NCBI RefSeq assembly: GCF_000472965.1
Contig: NZ_AXAU01000002.1
Location: forward strand, 540,751 to 604,750
DNA length: 64,000 nucleotides
Direction: 5' to 3'
From: Bradyrhizobium murdochi
Lineage (GTDB): Bacteria; Pseudomonadota; Alphaproteobacteria; Rhizobiales; Xanthobacteraceae
A program made the translations under genes and the position numbers. The notes under the pieces were generated by a model, which saw only the letters and a program-made list of their open reading frames with translations, searched no databases and was not told the DNA's origin. Positions 24,532 through 32,773 of this stretch are shown in pieces (position 1 is the stretch's first letter; each line of letters opens with the position of its first letter).

Positions 24532-26193
24532 TCAGGGATTCCTGACTTCGAAGGCCAACAGGACGTTGCCGGGCAGACCACTCCATTGGGCGTAGCCGGA
24601 AGCTACGTAGAGCATCCCACCCACGATCGTTGGACCAGGTCCGTCCATGGCGCCACCGTTTGCCGAAACGCCATTCACCGTCGCGTACTTTCGCGCCGTG
24701 TCGATCTCCCAAAGCAGCCTGGCGTCAGCAGTGGCATAAGCACGTAGATAGCCGCTCACCCCGCCAGAAAAAACAACGCCGGGAATTACAGTGACTGCAG
24801 CGGAAAGCGCAGGGCTGCATCGGCTCCGGTGGCCACACGGGACCGGCGACACCTGCATCGAGATTTTTCCGGTAGCAAGATCCAGCGCGAAAAGGCCTCC
24901 GCCGGCAGAGGGATCAAGACTCATCGTGCCGTCAGGAAGAAACCGGAGATCGGAGTTGGCGACGTATACGCGCTCCTCGTCCGCGGCGGAGCCCCACATG
25001 ATGCCTCCCAGCGGACCACCCTTACCGATCCGCGTTTGCCACAGAATTTTGCCTTCCTGGTCAGGATCCAGCGCATGGACCACACCGGATTTCTGCCCGA
25101 CGGCCAGCACGCGCTGTCCGTTGCGCAAACTCACTAGGATGGGCGATTGGCCAAAATCGGAATCTGGACCACGGTCCTCCGGACAGTTGGTCTGGTCCGC
25201 ACCTAAGCAACCCACAACATAGCTGTCGTGGGGCGTGACCTGCCGATGCCAGAGCATCCGGCCGGTCGCCAGGTCAAACGCAAGGATGGCATCGCTAGTT
25301 TCTGCCGGCGGGTTCGAATAGCTGTTCCCGGTCGCGACATAGAGCGCCTGACGCTGAACATCGATGGTCGGCGCCGACCAGACGGCTGCGCCGGACGGAC
25401 CATACAGCTGCGTCCCGATGACATTCTGCTTTGTCGGGCGCGGTGCCTCAGGGATCGTGTAGGCCTTCCATATCTGACTGCCGGTCGCACTCTCCAGCGC
25501 AACGACGCTGTCTCGAAAAGTGCAGCATTGGTAGTCGGGTTTAGATCCAGTCGCCTCCTCGAATGAAGAGACCGGCACATACAGCACGCTGGAATGCAGT
25601 GTCGGCGCGCCAACGATCCGGGCAGCAGGATGATCCTCGACCTTAGTCTTCCATAGCAATGCGCCCGTCGTGGCATTCAGGGCATAGGCATTGGCGTGCA
25701 CATCGCCAAAGAAAACCGCTGACTGATCCGTGCCGGAGAGCAGACCAACACTGATCGCCGTTCGAACAACCGCCTCGGTTGCGAACTCCCACCGAATGCA
25801 CCCGCTCTTGGCGTCGAGCGCATAAACCTTGCGATCGCCACCCCCCACAAACAGCAGACCGCCAACGATTGTGGGCTGGGCATTGGCTGCGGATGCGCCG
25901 GGAAATCCGAATGCCCATTTCAGCCGTAGGCGAGGCACTTGGTCCGGCGTCAATCCAGCCATCGCTGCTGGCTGAAACCGGCTGTTGTTGATGTCTGCGC
26001 CCCAGCCGTTCCATCGTGGTCCGTCGAGCGGATGGGGAAACCCATCCGGATTGTGCGCGCATTTTGAGATATCGGTCGAGGCAGGCGAGGCTTGCTGCTG
26101 CGCGTGTGCCGCGAGCGGAAAAGCTGCGATGCAAGCAATTATCGCGATGAGGTCTCGCCGGCGCATCGGTCCATGCCCCGCTGTGCACACCAT
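24532..26193 (-). CDS. Periplasmic PQQ-type beta-propeller dehydrogenase (polyvinyl-alcohol-dehydrogenase-like)
   Basis: This 553-residue exported protein has a leader RRRDLIAIIACIAAFPLAAHA (Tat-like twin arginine) followed by repeated beta-propeller blades with W-containing quinoprotein docking motifs (GAPTLHSSVLYVPV, SAPTIDVQRQALYVATGN, GVVHALDPDQEGKILWQTRIGKGG, GGLFALDLATGKI). A vicinal Cys pair (YQCCTF) is present. No CxxCH haem motif is seen, unlike PVA dehydrogenases that carry a cytochrome domain. It should oxidise an alcohol with PQQ and pass electrons to a separate cytochrome. The start is ambiguous: 26193 (GAAGG upstream) or 26166. It is island cargo. Confidence 0.8.
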   Translation of the reverse strand: MVCTAGHGPMRRRDLIAIIACIAAFPLAAHAQQQASPASTDISKCAHNPDGFPHPLDGPRWNGWGADINNSRFQPAAMAGLTPDQVPRLRLKWAFGFPGASAANAQPTIVGGLLFVGGGDRKVYALDAKSGCIRWEFATEAVVRTAISVGLLSGTDQSAVFFGDVHANAYALNATTGALLWKTKVEDHPAARIVGAPTLHSSVLYVPVSSFEEATGSKPDYQCCTFRDSVVALESATGSQIWKAYTIPEAPRPTKQNVIGTQLYGPSGAAVWSAPTIDVQRQALYVATGNSYSNPPAETSDAILAFDLATGRMLWHRQVTPHDSYVVGCLGADQTNCPEDRGPDSDFGQSPILVSLRNGQRVLAVGQKSGVVHALDPDQEGKILWQTRIGKGGPLGGIMWGSAADEERVYVANSDLRFLPDGTMSLDPSAGGGLFALDLATGKISMQVSPVPCGHRSRCSPALSAAVTVIPGVVFSGGVSGYLRAYATADARLLWEIDTARKYATVNGVSANGGAMDGPGPTIVGGMLYVASGYAQWSGLPGNVLLAFEVRNP

Positions 26194-26276
26194 AGCGTAG
26201 AACCTTCAAGGGAGACATCCAAGAGGTCGAATGTCCGCGTTGTGTCAAGAGCGGCCATCGCTCAGTTTGAAAATCA

Positions 26277-26912
26277 CTAGCTTTCAGCGGCACGCGATTC
26301 AGCGTGATCCGGATGACCGCAAACGATCTTTTCGGGCCAGATCAGTTCCTCGTGAGATTCGAATACCTCACGGCCCGTAGTCACAATTATCCAGACAGCG
26401 ATGGTGCCTGCGATAAGAGAATCAAAAAAGGAATAGCTTGTGAGGAGCAGGAGCACCCCTGCCACCACCGGTGCGAGCGACACCCACACGTCGCCCATGT
26501 TGTGAATGTATGCGAGCCGGATGGCGGCATTGTTACGGCTCGGTTCCAACAGTAGCCGGGCGACACCCCAGTTCGCGGCGGCGGCAGCAAGTCCGACAAC
26601 AATGGGGACGACTCCGTGCACGGGCACGGGATTCCACAGACGCTCCACGGCCTGCCACAACAACAACCCGCTGACTGCGATCAGGCCAACCGAATTGAAG
26701 AGATTGGCGCTCCTCAGCAGCTTTTGGGACGGCCCTCGGGCGACGATGAATGCCAGGTAAAGGCAGACGAGCGCCAGTTCATCAGACAGGTTATGGAAGC
26801 TGTCCATGATGAGGCTCAGGCTCGAAGCCTGATAGCCCGCGACCGCTTCAACGGCGAAAATGCCGGTGTTGAGTCCAACCGCAGCAGCTATGGGCTTTCG
26901 GTAGTGGGCCAT
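26277..26912 (-). CDS. Cation diffusion facilitator (CDF) metal-efflux protein, short form
   Basis: This 211-residue membrane protein has the paired CDF metal-site motifs in membrane helices: SLSLIMDSFHNLSDE (HxxxD) and IHNMGDVWVS (HxxxD). About six hydrophobic segments are seen. It lacks most of the C-terminal cytoplasmic ferredoxin-like domain of longer relatives. Such proteins export Zn2+, Co2+ or Cd2+. It faces a His-rich small protein across 161 bases that contain an inverted repeat, which suggests metal control of both genes. Confidence 0.85.
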   Translation of the reverse strand: MAHYRKPIAAAVGLNTGIFAVEAVAGYQASSLSLIMDSFHNLSDELALVCLYLAFIVARGPSQKLLRSANLFNSVGLIAVSGLLLWQAVERLWNPVPVHGVVPIVVGLAAAAANWGVARLLLEPSRNNAAIRLAYIHNMGDVWVSLAPVVAGVLLLLTSYSFFDSLIAGTIAVWIIVTTGREVFESHEELIWPEKIVCGHPDHAESRAAES

Positions 26913-26945
26913 GGAAGTTACCTTCCACTCCAGTTGGTGATGTGC

Positions 26946-26963
26946 GCAATACTATAACATCAC
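26946..26963. promoter_or_regulatory. Candidate metal-regulator operator
   Basis: GCAATACTATAACATCAC is an imperfect palindrome. It is close to the TAATGTTATAACATTA-type boxes bound by Zur in alphaproteobacteria, and it is nested in GATGTG...CACATC outer arms (26939-26966). It lies between the CDF gene and the His-rich gene. An ArsR/SmtB-type operator is an equally fair reading because efflux genes are usually controlled that way. Confidence 0.4.
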
Positions 26964-27073
26964 ATCTCAACATCAATCAGCTGGTGGACGGGTGGCTGGC
27001 ATCCGCAACTATTCTATTAATTGGCGGTTGAGTGGGGTATCGATCGGCAATTGAGTCGCAAGGAGTATCCACA

Positions 27074-27412
27074 ATGGCCGAATGCACCGAGAAGCATCAC
27101 GACAACCACCCCCACAAGCATGGTCCGGGCTGCGGGCACACCGCGATTCGCCACGACGGCCATGTGGATTACCTTCATGATGGCCATCTCCATCACATGC
27201 ACGAGGATCACGTGGATGAGCACGCGATCGCGGTCAACACCGCAAATCCGGTGCAGTGCACGCCGGAAGTCCGTTGCTCGCACAAACACGGTCCAAATTG
27301 CGGACACGAAGCGGTACCGCACGGCGATCACGTCGACTATCTCGTAGACGGCCGGCTGCACCATCCGCACGGCGATCATTGCGATGATCATGGGCCCGTG
27401 CAGCTCGCCTGA
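27074..27412 (+). CDS. Histidine-rich metal-binding small protein
   Basis: This 112-residue protein has no signal peptide and a very high His/Asp content. A segment HKHGPGCGHTAIRHDGHVDYLHDGHLHHMH near the N terminus is repeated later as HKHGPNCGHEAVPHGDHVDYLVDGRLHHPH, so it is an internal duplication, each half with a CGH group and several HxH pairs. AGGAG lies just before the ATG. It is divergent from the CDF exporter. It probably buffers Zn2+ or Ni2+ in the cytoplasm; that role is inferred from composition. Confidence 0.75.
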   Translation: MAECTEKHHDNHPHKHGPGCGHTAIRHDGHVDYLHDGHLHHMHEDHVDEHAIAVNTANPVQCTPEVRCSHKHGPNCGHEAVPHGDHVDYLVDGRLHHPHGDHCDDHGPVQLA

Positions 27413-27577
27413 GAGCCGGTCACGACGCTGGTCGAGCCGCATAAGCAGCTCATTTCAGGGTCGGGTCAGAGTCGGACGAAGCCGCGTTTGAGTTCGCTTT
27501 GCCTAGATCAACGGAGATCGCCGCGCGGTGGTGTGAGGTCCGAAAGGGGCCAACAGGTGATACTCGCGAAAATGAAA

Positions 27578-27601
27578 GAGGCCGCCAACAGAGGCGGCCT
27601 C
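27578..27601 (-). terminator. Rho-independent terminator
   Basis: Nine-base perfect arms GAGGCCGCC/GGCGGCCTC enclose a six-base loop, followed on the minus strand by TTTCATTTT. It lies just past the stop of the small secreted protein gene. Confidence 0.8.
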
Positions 27602-27607
27602 AAACCA

Positions 27608-27859
27608 TCAACACCGGTATGGCGGTGGTTGGTGACCCGGCGGAATTCCATGATACCAAGTTCTGCACGAGCCCGGTGGCGGCAGGTGACCGCGCGGGAT
27701 TCGTTCCGCACGATGATAGCCGCGCCCGCGCCGTGGCCCTTCATCCTGCCAGTTGTAAGCGCCGCGCCCCCGCCACTTTCCGCTTTCGTCCTTACCCGGA
27801 TCGGCAAGCGCCGGACCTGCGAGCGCCAGAAGCGCAAAAATACCTAGTGCGTATTTCAT
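27608..27859 (-). CDS. Small exported Pro/Gly-rich protein
   Basis: This 83-residue product starts with a signal peptide (YALGIFALLALAGPALA, cleavage before DPGKDE). The mature part ends in RIPRGHLPPPGSCRTWYHGIPPGHQPPPYRC, a pattern of HxPPPG and PPGHxPPP blocks with two cysteines that I recognise from small conserved exported proteins of unknown function in proteobacteria. GGAG precedes the ATG, and a terminator follows the stop. Confidence 0.75.
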   Translation of the reverse strand: MKYALGIFALLALAGPALADPGKDESGKWRGRGAYNWQDEGPRRGRGYHRAERIPRGHLPPPGSCRTWYHGIPPGHQPPPYRC

Positions 27860-28308
27860 GTCCCGTCTCCAATCGTGCGTTCGATAACACTGAGGCGTCG
27901 GGAATGTTCGGCAACAAATCATGACACCCGCAAATTCAACTTAGAACACGAGGGGTCAAATACGGACATCACCCGGCTGCGCATGGGAACCGATTGGCAA
28001 TTCCGGAACATTTCCTGAACTCAGCAGAAGCAGATCGTATGTACGCAACGGGTCCAATCGCGACCGGGTCGCGCCAATAGCAAATCCAGCCATGTCCGCT
28101 ATGTCGCCGAAGACGGAAGCAGATTCAGAGCACTGGCGATAACGCTTAAGCATGGCGGGTTGATCGCATATGACGGAATCAACTGTTCTCCTTTGTTCTT
28201 CGGGTCCTGTCGGGTCCCGATTGGGTCCCGCATGAACGTGAACGAACGCAGAAGATCGCAAATTATCGACGTAGAAAATCCCGAGAAGATAAGGGTGTTC
28301 TGCTGATC

Positions 28309-28360
28309 CAGACCGCTCATAACAGTCTGGTTGCAGGTTCGAGTCCTGCCGGGCCACCAG
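28309..28360 (+). repeat. Partial copy of the tRNA-Ile 3' half (attachment-site scar)
   Basis: The sequence CAGACCGCTCATAACAGTCT and the following bases match the anticodon arm, T arm and 3' end of the tRNA at 20977-21052, with one changed base in the anticodon stem and one C missing in the acceptor end. The D arm and 5' acceptor strand are absent. This is what remains at the far end of an element that integrated into the tRNA gene. The preceding 27860-28308 holds no gene I can support. Confidence 0.8.
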
Positions 28361-28385
28361 CCTTCGCGCGCGAAGCGAAGGTTGC

Positions 28386-29591
28386 CTATCTGACGCAATC
28401 GTCCAGAGGTGTTTTCCCGGCGAAGCGGTCAGTCATCCAGTTCACCGCCGCCATCGTGCTCGCTTGCGCGGCGCGCGCGTGGCCGATACCGGGCAGCATG
28501 ACAATCCTCACCTTGCTGCCGGCCTTGCACAGCTTGTCCATGTAGGCCTGGGTAACCGCGGGCTGGATGATCTGGTCGTTGGTCCCTTGCGCTAGAAAGA
28601 TGGGGATATCAGGAGAGAGCACGTCGGTGCTGTTCTGTTGAAGAAGCGAGCGCCAAGGTTCGGCCTTGGTCGGATCTTGCACCGTCAGGAAATATTGCTC
28701 GAGCGGCCTCCCTGTTCTCTGCCTGACGATCAGGTCGAAAGGCCCTTCGATGCATTCTTGCGCCAGTCTGTCGATCGCGGGCATGGCGCGCGGATCGACG
28801 ACATTGTCGATAGCGGCTCCGTAGACCCGGTGCCACGACCATAGCGTCATCGCCGTGATGTTCTTGCCGCCGATTGTATTGATATCGTCGCTCATCAGCT
28901 TCGCAAGATCCGTTGCCGGCGCTGCCGCAGCGACGCCGAGAAGCGTCAGCTCAGGGGCGTACGCGTTTGCCATCATCCCGGCAAAGAGCGCGGCTTGCCC
29001 GCCTTGCGAATGTCCCCACACCGTGAAGTCCTTACCCTCGCCCGCGCGCGGAAGGGAGCGTGCCGCGCGCACGATATCGATCACGGCGCGACCTTCGCTC
29101 TCACCTACGAGATAAGGATGCGGGCCCGGCGTGCCGAGCCCCGGATAATCGGTCGCCGCCACGACGAAGCCACGAGAGATCATCGAGCGAAGGCCCTGGA
29201 TCTGCTGAAACAGAAAAATCGCAAGCGACGGCGCGCAGCGCGGGACGATGCCCGACGTAGGATGCGCCCAAGCAACGATCGGACGACCGCCTGGCGGGGG
29301 CGCGCCTTGCGGAACAATGACGACGCCGGACACAAAGATCGGCCGACCATTCAGCCCCGTCGACCGATAGAGCACGCGATAGGTGGAGGCGCCGAGCGGA
29401 GCGCCATCCATCGGCTCCTGCCGCACCAAGGTCCCCGGGGCACCGGCGAGCAACGATTCCGGCGCATCATAGAATGCCGTCTGGGCCGACGCTATTTGCG
29501 CCAAGGCAACGACAGCCGCGACGGGGACGAGCGCATTCAGCGTCCATTTGCTCCGGCAGCGGCGCATGTCGTTGGTGGTGAAGCATCGCAT
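28386..29591 (-). CDS. Secreted lipase/esterase (LIP-type alpha/beta hydrolase)
   Basis: This 401-residue exported hydrolase has a signal peptide (LNALVPVAAVVALAQIASA), an oxyanion-region AWAHPTSG, the nucleophile elbow GHSQGG, the acid in GTNDQIIQP and the catalytic His in GIGHARAA. It belongs to the secretory-lipase type first described in fungi and common in actinobacteria and alphaproteobacteria. I chose the ATG at 29591 over a GTG at 29603. It lies between the second and third tRNA scars and ends 26 bases from the second, directly downstream of the DUF4403 gene. Confidence 0.85.
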   Translation of the reverse strand: MRCFTTNDMRRCRSKWTLNALVPVAAVVALAQIASAQTAFYDAPESLLAGAPGTLVRQEPMDGAPLGASTYRVLYRSTGLNGRPIFVSGVVIVPQGAPPPGGRPIVAWAHPTSGIVPRCAPSLAIFLFQQIQGLRSMISRGFVVAATDYPGLGTPGPHPYLVGESEGRAVIDIVRAARSLPRAGEGKDFTVWGHSQGGQAALFAGMMANAYAPELTLLGVAAAAPATDLAKLMSDDINTIGGKNITAMTLWSWHRVYGAAIDNVVDPRAMPAIDRLAQECIEGPFDLIVRQRTGRPLEQYFLTVQDPTKAEPWRSLLQQNSTDVLSPDIPIFLAQGTNDQIIQPAVTQAYMDKLCKAGSKVRIVMLPGIGHARAAQASTMAAVNWMTDRFAGKTPLDDCVR

Positions 29592-29607
29592 GGTCCAACT
29601 CACGTGC

Positions 29608-31056
29608 TCACAGTCCGTAAAGTATCTTCAAACCGCCGCTGGCATGAAGGGCAATCAAGATGCCTTCGCGCAGCAACTGCACTTTTTCGAGCCTTGCCGA
29701 GTCGAGGCGGCCCTCCATGCGAAAGCCGTCCTTCAGCGGGCGCGTCAGGCGTTCGTTCGCCGCCATGAGCAAGTTCTGGTAGGAGATGCCGTAGTCGAGA
29801 TTAGCGACATTCTTCAATTGCGCCGCGAGCTGTTGCACGGCAGATCCAATCTGGCTGTCGTCTGATGAAGTTGTCAGGTTGATTTCGGAGAGGCCGACGG
29901 TCTTGTTGTTAGTATCGACTTTTGGCGTGGTGGAAAGATAGGTCCATTGGCCGGCGTTGGAATCGGTGTCCGAGCTCTTTGCGATGCGCAGGCCGATCAC
30001 GAGCTTACCCGACGATGGATAAACCTGGACCTCGCGCACGGACGTGTCCTGCGCCGGCAAGGCTGTGATCGCCTGGCTTATCTTGTCCTTGAGCGTGTCG
30101 TAGTTGATGCGGACGGGAAGAATGACATCGAAGGTTCCCGGCTCGGCCACCGCGGTGCCGAGCGGCGGCAGGGCTGTTACCGCGACAGCCGGCGGCTTCT
30201 GCCCGATTACGGTTTCGGCGGAACCGGCAAGCTCAAGTGAGCCCCACAATACCTTGGCGTTGGCCCTGACACCCGCGAAAGCCGTGCTCTGCGGGGTCAC
30301 TTGCAGCCAGGCCGGCGGATCGTCCGCGAGCTTGATGGGTTCAAACGCGTGACGCCACGCCATCTCCGCCTTGCCATGCAGGTCGAGTGCGCGCGCCGCC
30401 GCCAGCGCCCGCGACCGGATGCGGCCCAGCTGCGTCCGGATGTTGGGCTCGACATAGGGCGCAAGGTCAAACTCGCGGCCGAGCACGTGAAGATAGGGAT
30501 GTTCGCTCCAGTGGAAGGAGTCGCTGATGTTTAGCTGGAGCGACCCATCCCGCCGCAGCTCGGGGCGCGCTTCAACCTCGATCGTCGCGCGCGCCTCGGT
30601 GTCGCCGCGAATACGCGCCGTGAAGCGATTGGCTCCCTGGCCCTCGGCGGCGCCATATATGGAGACCGCTCCGAAGACGCGGTCGCCCCTGCCATACAGC
30701 GAGACCGGGCTAGTTCGGTCGACAAAACCCCAGACGTCGCAATTGGCGTTGATGCGGAAGATGAAAACCCGACGATGAACGCAATTGACGCGCTCGTCGA
30801 TGGTGGCAAGCCGCTTTGGAATATCCCGCTCGATCGCCGCAGCGAGAGCCGGCAGGCCGAACTCGACCGTCGCAGAGATGCGCGAAGTCGTTACGAGTGG
30901 CGTTGCTGCGTCCGGGCTCAGTGCCGGTTTCTCGGCGCCGAACGCGATCGACGGGAGCGCCCCAAGAGCGAGCGTGGCCAGGCGGGCTATGCCCATGCGC
31001 GATCTATTCGCGATCGAATCGTATTCCTGCTGATATCTGCGTGATGGATGAATCAT
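29608..31056 (-). CDS. DUF4403-family exported protein
   Basis: This 482-residue protein has an N-terminal leader with a hydrophobic stretch (GIARLATLALGALPSIAFGA). The body matches the style of DUF4403: SRISATVEFGLPALAAAIERDIP near the N terminus, SLQLNISDSFHWSEHPYLHVLGREFDL in the middle, FDVILPVRINYDTLKDKI and a C-terminal NERLTRPLKDGFRMEGRLD. The function of the family is unknown. GGAG nine bases before the ATG at 31056 supports that start. It is 16 bases ahead of the lipase gene and probably cotranscribed. Confidence 0.75.
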   Translation of the reverse strand: MIHPSRRYQQEYDSIANRSRMGIARLATLALGALPSIAFGAEKPALSPDAATPLVTTSRISATVEFGLPALAAAIERDIPKRLATIDERVNCVHRRVFIFRINANCDVWGFVDRTSPVSLYGRGDRVFGAVSIYGAAEGQGANRFTARIRGDTEARATIEVEARPELRRDGSLQLNISDSFHWSEHPYLHVLGREFDLAPYVEPNIRTQLGRIRSRALAAARALDLHGKAEMAWRHAFEPIKLADDPPAWLQVTPQSTAFAGVRANAKVLWGSLELAGSAETVIGQKPPAVAVTALPPLGTAVAEPGTFDVILPVRINYDTLKDKISQAITALPAQDTSVREVQVYPSSGKLVIGLRIAKSSDTDSNAGQWTYLSTTPKVDTNNKTVGLSEINLTTSSDDSQIGSAVQQLAAQLKNVANLDYGISYQNLLMAANERLTRPLKDGFRMEGRLDSARLEKVQLLREGILIALHASGGLKILYGL

Positions 31057-31430
31057 GCTAGTGCTCCAGCTTCAAGGAAAACCAGAACCACAGTCGATAC
31101 TCAGTGCGCCCGCGAGCAATAACGGCACTATGCGCTAGGAGTGCTCGAACAGCGGAAGCTGCTTCGCGATTCAGGCTCGGCAGGTTGGCAACTCCCGAAA
31201 TCGAGCTACCGCCATTCTGTATCCGTCTTCGACAAGTGTCGGGCGGATCCCCCACGGGCTCAACTTCACGATGAACGCCCGACGTCTCGCAAGTCAAATG
31301 ACAAATGGCGCAAACGATGGCCCCCTCCGCGTTAGCGCACCAGCAACGGCTTCCACAAGGCGCAATGAACGCGGCCGAAATCGACCGAAACCAGAAAAAT
31401 CAACGAAACTGACCCCTATCTTCCCGCTAA

Positions 31431-31510
31431 TGACGGTCTGGTCGCAGCTCGAGTGCTGCCGCGCCGGAGCCGAAGGCGAAGGCGGGCTTCCTGGCGCGCG
31501 AGCTACGGCT
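31431..31510 (+). repeat. Degenerate third copy of the tRNA-Ile 3' end and flank
   Basis: ACGGTCTGGTCGCAGCTCGA and the next ~20 bases align with the anticodon 3' strand, T arm and acceptor of the tRNA with several changes. They are followed by a GCGAAGGCGGGCTTCC...CGAGCTACGG block shared with the DNA just downstream of the intact tRNA (about 21127-21160). No cloverleaf can form. The rest of 31057-31570 shows no gene. Confidence 0.6.
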
Positions 31511-31570
31511 TGGCAAGCCAGCACAATTCTCTCGAAAGCGAAGCAAGCGAATCCCTGCCGCTTCTCGAAC

Positions 31571-32773
31571 CTATGTTTGCTGGACAAGCGAATGCAACGC
31601 CTTAACCGCGGCTTCCCGGTTCTCCACGGGGACAAACAGACTGACCGAATGCGGCGACAGCACGTAGTTGTCGGGGACAATCCCGTGCTGTCCGAGAACC
31701 TGCAACGCCTTGAACGGCAATTCGGACGAAACGCCGCCGAAGCAGGTGAGACTGACCGAGCTTGAAGCCTCGCGCTGCTTGCGCAGATCATTGCTTGGCT
31801 CCAGCGTGCGCAACAGGGCGTCGAGCCACTCTGAATCACAGGCCACGGTCATGCTGGTCTTTCCCACGGTGAAGTGTGATGCCAGGAGCTGCGGCCAGGA
31901 CAGGCTGTTTTGCTTGAGATGCTGCGCGAATTTCTCGAAACCATGATTGAGATCTTTGGAATCGATTTCCACATGCTCAATGCGAGCCATCGAGTTGACG
32001 GCCAGAACCCTTCCGTTTTCCATGTCTGCAACCTCTTTCGTCACCTGCGTGCTGTGTTCAACGCCACCCCACTGCTTGAGAACCAGGGGCACATCCTGAC
32101 TTTGCGCCAGCTCCACACTGCGAAAATGCAGGATCTTCGCACCCCAGAAGCACATCTCGGACAGGGATGCGAAGTCCACTCGCCGCAGGGGTCTTGCATC
32201 CGGCACGATGCGCGGATCGGCCGAACAAATTCCGTCGACCTCTTTGATGATTTCGCAGCGCTCGGCCTTCAACGCCGCGGCCATCGCAACGGCCGTGGTG
32301 TCGCTGCCGCCCCGGCCGAGCGTGGTGATTTCCCTGCTCGCCGGGTTCACGCCTTGAAATCCTGCCAGCACCACGACGCGCCCACGATCAAGTTCCTCAC
32401 GCACGCGAATGGGCCGTACATCCAGAATGCGTGCGTAGGAATGGGAACCGTCGGTCATCACGCCGGCCTGGCTGCCGGTGAAGCTGATCGCGGGCACGCC
32501 GAGATCGGAAAGTGCCATGCTCATCAGGGACATGCTGATGCGCTCACCGGTCGTTAGCAGCATGTCGAGTTCACGGCGATTGGGAGTTGGGCTTACCTGA
32601 TAAGCCATCTGGATCAATTGGTCGGTGGTCTTGCCCATGGCGGAGACGATCGCCACGACACGATGACCACGGCCATGCAGGTCGGCGAGACTACGCGCAA
32701 CCGCGCGAATTTTCTCCGGTGTTTCAAGGCAGACACCGCCATATTTTTGCACGATGGTGGGATGGTTGCGCAT
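31571..32773 (-). CDS. Divergent aspartokinase-like amino-acid kinase
   Basis: This 400-residue protein has the aspartate-kinase catalytic fold ([59 protein letters not shown]) followed by two ACT-like segments. The N-terminal substrate motif is KYGGVCLE instead of the usual K(F/Y)GGTS, so the conserved Thr-Ser pair is missing; the substrate or activity may have changed. It starts right after the nagA stop (TAG-ATG with no gap) in an amino-sugar locus. That is a strange partner for a lysine/threonine pathway enzyme. Confidence 0.8.
   Translation of the reverse strand: MRNHPTIVQKYGGVCLETPEKIRAVARSLADLHGRGHRVVAIVSAMGKTTDQLIQMAYQVSPTPNRRELDMLLTTGERISMSLMSMALSDLGVPAISFTGSQAGVMTDGSHSYARILDVRPIRVREELDRGRVVVLAGFQGVNPASREITTLGRGGSDTTAVAMAAALKAERCEIIKEVDGICSADPRIVPDARPLRRVDFASLSEMCFWGAKILHFRSVELAQSQDVPLVLKQWGGVEHSTQVTKEVADMENGRVLAVNSMARIEHVEIDSKDLNHGFEKFAQHLKQNSLSWPQLLASHFTVGKTSMTVACDSEWLDALLRTLEPSNDLRKQREASSSVSLTCFGGVSSELPFKALQVLGQHGIVPDNYVLSPHSVSLFVPVENREAAVKALHSLVQQT

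Noticed and set aside
24532..26193. Quinohaemoprotein (cytochrome-containing) dehydrogenase
   Set aside because: No CxxCH motif occurs in the translated protein, so only a haem-free quinoprotein is supported.
27956..28398. Minus-strand frames containing RQDSNLQPDCYERSG and RTRTCNQTVMSG
   Set aside because: They read antisense through the partial tRNA copy at 28309-28360 and intergenic DNA, and have no family match or ribosome site.
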